Below, in pieces: positions 59,434 to 64,000 of a stretch of 64,000 nt of DNA. A model generated the notes under the pieces. That model was not told the DNA's origin. It did no database searches and saw nothing but the letters and a program-made list of their open reading frames with translations. Each line of letters begins with the position of its first letter. Positions within the stretch are counted from its first letter, which is position 1. The stretch is from NCBI GenBank assembly GCA_003344405.1, contig NOWV01000028.1, forward strand, positions 1-64,000. Reading direction: 5' to 3'. Origin of the DNA: Trichoplax sp. H2 (taxonomy: Eukaryota > Placozoa > Uniplacotomia > Trichoplacea). Made by a program: the position numbers and the translations under genes.

Positions 59434-62400
59434 ATGGCCTCCGTGCTTTACTTGGAGCACTACTTAGATAGTAAGGATGACTAATATATGTTCTATTGAC
59501 GTATTATTACTGATGCAGTTCCTTCATGACATCGTCATTCTCTAGAGATATAAAGTGCAGCATGTAGGCTGCACATCATACACATTACACACTCAATTTT
59601 ACTGCCACTGTAAACATGATCGGTCGATATGTAGTTATTTTTACTCTGATAAAGTTTAATTTATTATTTATTAATTAACTATTATAGATGCGTGTAGATT
59701 TGACATCTCTGTTTAGGGACTTTAATGTGAAACTTCGTGATCATTTGATGATAATAGTAAAGTATATCTCTCTCGGTTGTAAGGGGTTATATTGAGTCAT
59801 AAAACACCTTATTTTCGCTATTCGATGAGGCAGGAACGGTACAGTTACTGTACACCGCACTGGACAGAACGTAGCATCATGGTAGCATACTATACTCTAT
59901 GAACTATAGTATTACAGTACATTATTATTTATGGGAAAATTAATTAATAGCGTAGAATGGTATCGTAGTGTGCGGTATTTATAACATTTATATCGACATT
60001 TTTCTGAACCGCCATAGTTGTTATTACGTTACAATGAGGTTACATTGGTTAAAAAAGGGGGCCAGATTGATCTAAAAACCCAATATAAAGTCGTCACATC
60101 AGTAAAGTTCCATAGAATTTCTCAAAAAGGTATCTTCCAAACAGTACCTTATTTGATTGAACCATAGTATCTATCAGGCTCTACTGTCGATTTACTACAC
60201 AAGTGTACACTGTATGGAGAGTCCGAGAGTCAGCAGGTCTCAGTTTATGACAGATAGCCCAGTGCTCTGAAAATGTGCACTTTTAGTGAGTAGTAATTAT
60301 ATATTTTCCCTAAAATTATGATTATATGTAAATGACTGACTTTCAGGGTCTCGAATTCGCTCAGCAATCGGTGATGACATCACTGATTGCATTCTATATA
60401 CTAAGCACTGTACTGTATTCGTGTATTTAGTCATAGTACAGATTAATTAATTATTGTATATAATTATATATGCAATTATCTGTCCAATCAATACTGTAGT
60501 TTGGTTACTATAATTAGCTGGAACTTGAAGCAATTTAGGACCCAACCCTTTGCTACATTGCTACTTCAATAGCAGAGATTACTATCTCGATCATCGATCA
60601 TAACCATCAAGCCATAAACGGATATTTTTGAGAGTGACTAGCTTTTTTTGTACTATTCGATATTGAATGCGTGATGTACTGTAAGTACAATGTACGTATA
60701 TGATTAGAGAATTGTAAAATCATACTTCGTATGTGGTAGTAAAAAATACTGTGAAAATTGAGTAATCAATGTAGGTCATCCTATAATTATTATAGTAATC
60801 TTTGACGCGTTGTTGTTTGCTAAATTAATTTTTGTAAGCTTATGATAGTAATCTTTGACGCGTTGTTGTTTGCTAAATTAATTTTTGTAAGCTTATGTTA
60901 CGTTATTTGGATATTAGGTGTTCTCTGCGTTAGTACTGTAAATAAAGCTCAATAAACTCGTGAGGCTTGAGATCAGTAAAATAGAATAATAACACTGTGG
61001 TCTACAAGATTCAACAATTGACAGTGCGAAACGTTAATTCACTCAAATTTATCTTAATCTACACAGGTTTATGCCTGTATAATGACATGCAAGTCATAAA
61101 TCCTTAATTGCTCTACGTAGTTTAGATCCTTTTATCATGTTCCCTTATGCCGATACTGTCTATGTATCTAGGAATTATTCGTAGTAACAACAGTATTATA
61201 ATGTATTACCGTCATGTCAGCTGTTGCTTTAAGTATAAAAACTGCATTTTCTGAATGCGTTTCACCATCCAATTAGCAACCGATATGACTATGAGGTACA
61301 GTAGCGTTATTTCGATGTGTAAAAGGTACTACCTTTGAATAGATATTTTCTCGGCTATATCCTTCTCGATCAAAGACCAATATCAATATTTAAGTTGCCA
61401 GTCTAGGCTAACGTTTGGTATTGGAGTACAAGAATAAATGATATTTGAGAAACTTTTAACGCTATTATTTAAGCTATATTTAGTTCTGTGGGTATATTTC
61501 GGAACAAGAATCCTAATTATCGCGTATACGTGATTTTTTTCTTTTCGTTAGGTATAGAAAGTCTGCCTTCTGAATTACAAAGGAATTTCACGTTAATGAA
61601 AGATTTGGATCAAAAAAATCAAGGTAGAGTATTTATGCGGTGTTATTACCTCGAGATTTTGGTTAGGATAGTTACAGTAGTTAGTAAGCTCTTTGTAACT
61701 ACTATTCATTATTTCTAAATTTTCGCTTATATCCAAGATATAAAAGGAGAAATCGATAAATTAACACAGCAATATGTACAAGAAGTATCTAATTTAAAGA
61801 GCGATGAAAGGCAGCAACGATTGGATGATATAAATTGTACCTACAAGAAAAGTCATATGATCTGTGATAATAAAGTTCAACTTGCAACTCAGACATATGA
61901 AATGGTAGGTTATACTAGTAACCACGGATTCATTTGTACGCTATTGCAGTATGATGAACAATATTAACTTCAAACTTACCGTGAAAAGTAAATTGATTGT
62001 GATGAATTTGTTGAAATACGCTTAAATAGTAGCTCGTTTACATTGTACAGGTACGGTATGTAGCAGATTTATTTCAACTTGTGGTATCATGGTTGACTTT
62101 AATCTTTCAGTTTTTGTTACTGATTTCGTAATTGCTAAATAATGAACGATTTTTCTGATAACTCTTCTCGTAAATTATAGGTTGATAAACATATTCGAAG
62201 ATTAGATTACGAACTAGCCCGATTTGAAGCTGACTTGAAAGAAAAAGAACAGGAAATTACAGGTATTAGTGTATAACTAATGGATAGGCGTTTTGATGCA
62301 CGTTCCTTTTGCTATCTTTTTAATTACTTGTACATACTTCTCTGATGAATGATAAAACGACTTAGATTCTCATACAATGGTGGAAAATCAAGACATAAAA

Positions 62401-63166
62401 AGTAAGTATCATTAATGATAACTCTAGAAGTCTAGGAGTTGTTTAGATACAGAAATTTTCATTCCTTATAGAAAACCGAAGCCGCTCTACAGGACGGAAA
62501 AAGACGAGCAGAAAAAAGTTGAAAACATCAACGTTAGTAATGCGGCCAAATACTACTACTTGCGAATATGTAAAGTTAGATTGATTTAGTAATTATAGAT
62601 GTTGGATGCAATAGGCTTGAAACTATCTCCAGTGCTGCATCTGTGATTGCACAATCGCAATCTATATTTAATGCAAGAGCTGTAGATATGCCAGTGGATC
62701 CCAATGAACCTACTTATTGTTTATGTCATCAGGTGACTTAAAACATTAGAATAGAAACTTTTAGGATTACGTTAATTATGCTGCGTCTTTCAGTAGTCTT
62801 GTTACTAAATCCGAGGATTATGCTCTAGGTTTCTTATGGCGAAATGATTGGATGTGATAACACTGAAGTAAGACACTATTTGTTATGCGTCGATGCTCAT
62901 AAATCTGACATAACGCTTATTGATCATGCAAATAATTTGTTTTTTCTAATGACATGTAGTGCCCTATAGAATGGTTTCACTTTCAATGTGTTGGATTAAC
63001 TACAAAGCCGAAAGGAAAATGGTTTGTTACTTTAGCACATACCCTTTCTTTACATTTATTGATTACCCAGCTTCAAAATCGTACATCTTTACAAACTTGA
63101 TTGTTAAATCAAATATGCTTTTACAGGTATTGTCCCAAATGCACACAATCAAGAAAGAAGAAATGA
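59434..63166 (+). CDS. ING4/ING5: ING4/5-type PHD-finger chromatin protein
   Basis: Ten exons join in frame into 237 residues (human ING5 240): 59434-59470, 61552-61623, 61738-61904, 62181-62262, 62366-62401, 62472-62532, 62615-62732, 62829-62867, 62960-63021, 63127-63166. The N-terminal coiled dimerisation domain spans about 1-115 ([44 protein letters not shown]). A basic, nuclear-localisation-like linker follows ([12 protein letters not shown]). The PHD zinc finger covers about the last 60 residues: [35 protein letters not shown] and KGKWYCPKC, with all eight Cys4-His-Cys3 ligands and the aromatic-cage Tyr and Trp. It ends in a basic tail, QSRKKK. The family reads H3K4me3 and recruits HBO1/MOZ-type acetyltransferase complexes. 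Exon 1 encodes only 12 codons and lies 2.1 kb upstream. The exon 6/7 boundary uses a weak GTTAGT donor and is the least certain. Confidence 0.93.
60792..60897. repeat. Exact 53-base tandem duplication in ING intron 1
   Basis: Units 60792-60844 and 60845-60897 are identical, beginning ATAGTAATCTTTGACGCGTT and ending TTTGTAAGCTTATG. Complete identity implies a recent duplication or an assembly slip. Confidence 0.95.
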
Positions 63167-64000
63167 TATGCTTCAGTTATCTAGCCAATGAATGTCTTGT
63201 ATGGATCAATCCATGTAAAATTTTGATTTCTGCATGTATTAAATGAAATTCATTTACTTTGTCAGTTTAATCGGCTTGATGATAATACCACTTAAGTCTA
63301 ATCTGAACCTCAACTACTAGTTCGCCCGAGAACGCTAATCATAAATTTGTGAAATTGTAAATAACTAGTTTCCAGTTTTCACAATCTACTGAGAAAGTAA
63401 ACCATAGAGGGTTTCCTTCGCCTCTATAGAGAACGCTACCACTACGTTATGTTGGTAATAAGGCGATACTTATTTATGCAGTGTTATTTATAAACCTAGA
63501 TGCAAATTGAATGTTGCGATTGACCAGATCTTTTTTCTTGATTTCTCTTATCCTGAGTAATAAAATTACGCCTTGTAATATAACTGAGCTCTTGACGTAT
63601 GTAATTAATCAATCAATATACTTTCGTTTAATTAAGAAATAATTGTTAGTGATCTATGCTCATTAGAGTTCGATTATTGAATGGACCACCTGTTAATGAG
63701 GTTAGGTCTATTACTACTTAGAATATTCATGTATTAAATTTATTTTGATCAGTGACTGCATGTTAAATTGATCACCCAATCAATTTATAAGGATTGTACA
63801 ATACTACTGAACCATGATGGAATGCTTTCATAAATTTAGCTGTCTAAGTAAAAGAAATTTGATTTTTTTCTTTGTTTGCCACGATTTATAACGTTGTATT
63901 ATAGTACGGATTAACCTTTGAATTAATCGTTGTTTGTAATTGCATGACAACACAATTTGTGTCTAGTAGAGTAGGTACATAGCGTTATACACGCATGGTG
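63167..64000. other. Flank downstream of ING, no gene seen
   Basis: 3' flank of the ING gene. No open frame with a domain or splice pattern was found before the window ends. Confidence 0.55.

Noticed and set aside
59234-59467. Open frame of 77 codons ending in [10 protein letters not shown]
   Set aside because: Wrong frame over the true ING exon 1; its left part is the palindromic array.
61162-61180. Alternative ING first exon (ATGTATCTA followed by a GT)
   Set aside because: The exon at 59434-59470 encodes the expected [13 protein letters not shown] with a correct donor and phase and a far better family match.
1-64000. CRISPR arrays, bacterial operons, integrated virus genes
   Set aside because: No regularly spaced repeat-spacer arrays, no polycistronic coding and no viral protein hallmarks were seen; splice structure shows animal nuclear DNA throughout.

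Overview
The window is AT-rich eukaryotic DNA with intron-rich genes, phase-consistent GT-AG introns and plainly animal gene families: an agrin-type proteoglycan, Frizzled-type cysteine-rich domains, an ING PHD-finger protein, selenocysteine lyase and mitochondrial ribosomal protein S14. Compact genes, short to moderate introns and the domain repertoire fit an early-branching animal such as a placozoan. The species is inferred from gene content and cannot be proven from this sequence alone.

Layout. Positions 1-4401 hold no recognisable gene. At 4402-5169 lies an intronless gene for a small membrane protein with a PSI domain (PTTG1IP-like). From 8141 to 31445, five paralogous three-exon genes lie in tandem on the + strand. 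Each encodes a signal peptide, a Frizzled-like cysteine-rich domain (CRD), a second truncated CRD-like half and a hydrophobic C-terminal tail that looks like a GPI-anchor signal. From 45506 down to 33806 on the - strand, 32 exons join in frame into one 1551-residue agrin-like protein: NtA, two Kazal units, EGF and LamG domains, ending in four LamG domains each encoded by the same five-exon block.

From 45.5 to 59.3 kb the DNA carries dense palindromic arrays built on TACTGTAC/GTACAGTA, and an N-gap at 48628-48647 flanked by two near-identical copies of about 0.65-0.7 kb (probably unmerged contig ends). This part holds a five-exon gene for a repetitive, charged, probably disordered protein (49596-53202), MRPS14 (54309-54825), selenocysteine lyase on the - strand (59015 down to 55700) and an ING4/5-type gene on the + strand (59434-63166). 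SCLY and ING are head to head, 418 bases apart, with a palindromic array between their starts.

Functionally the left half is about the cell surface and matrix (a tandem CRD family that could bind Wnt-like or lipid ligands, plus an agrin-type basement-membrane proteoglycan). The right half is housekeeping: mitochondrial translation, selenium recycling and chromatin reading. The items most worth follow-up are the CRD array, the NtA-bearing agrin with its multiplied LamG block, the exon-modular phospho-motif protein, and the palindromic arrays that lie near the starts of several genes.
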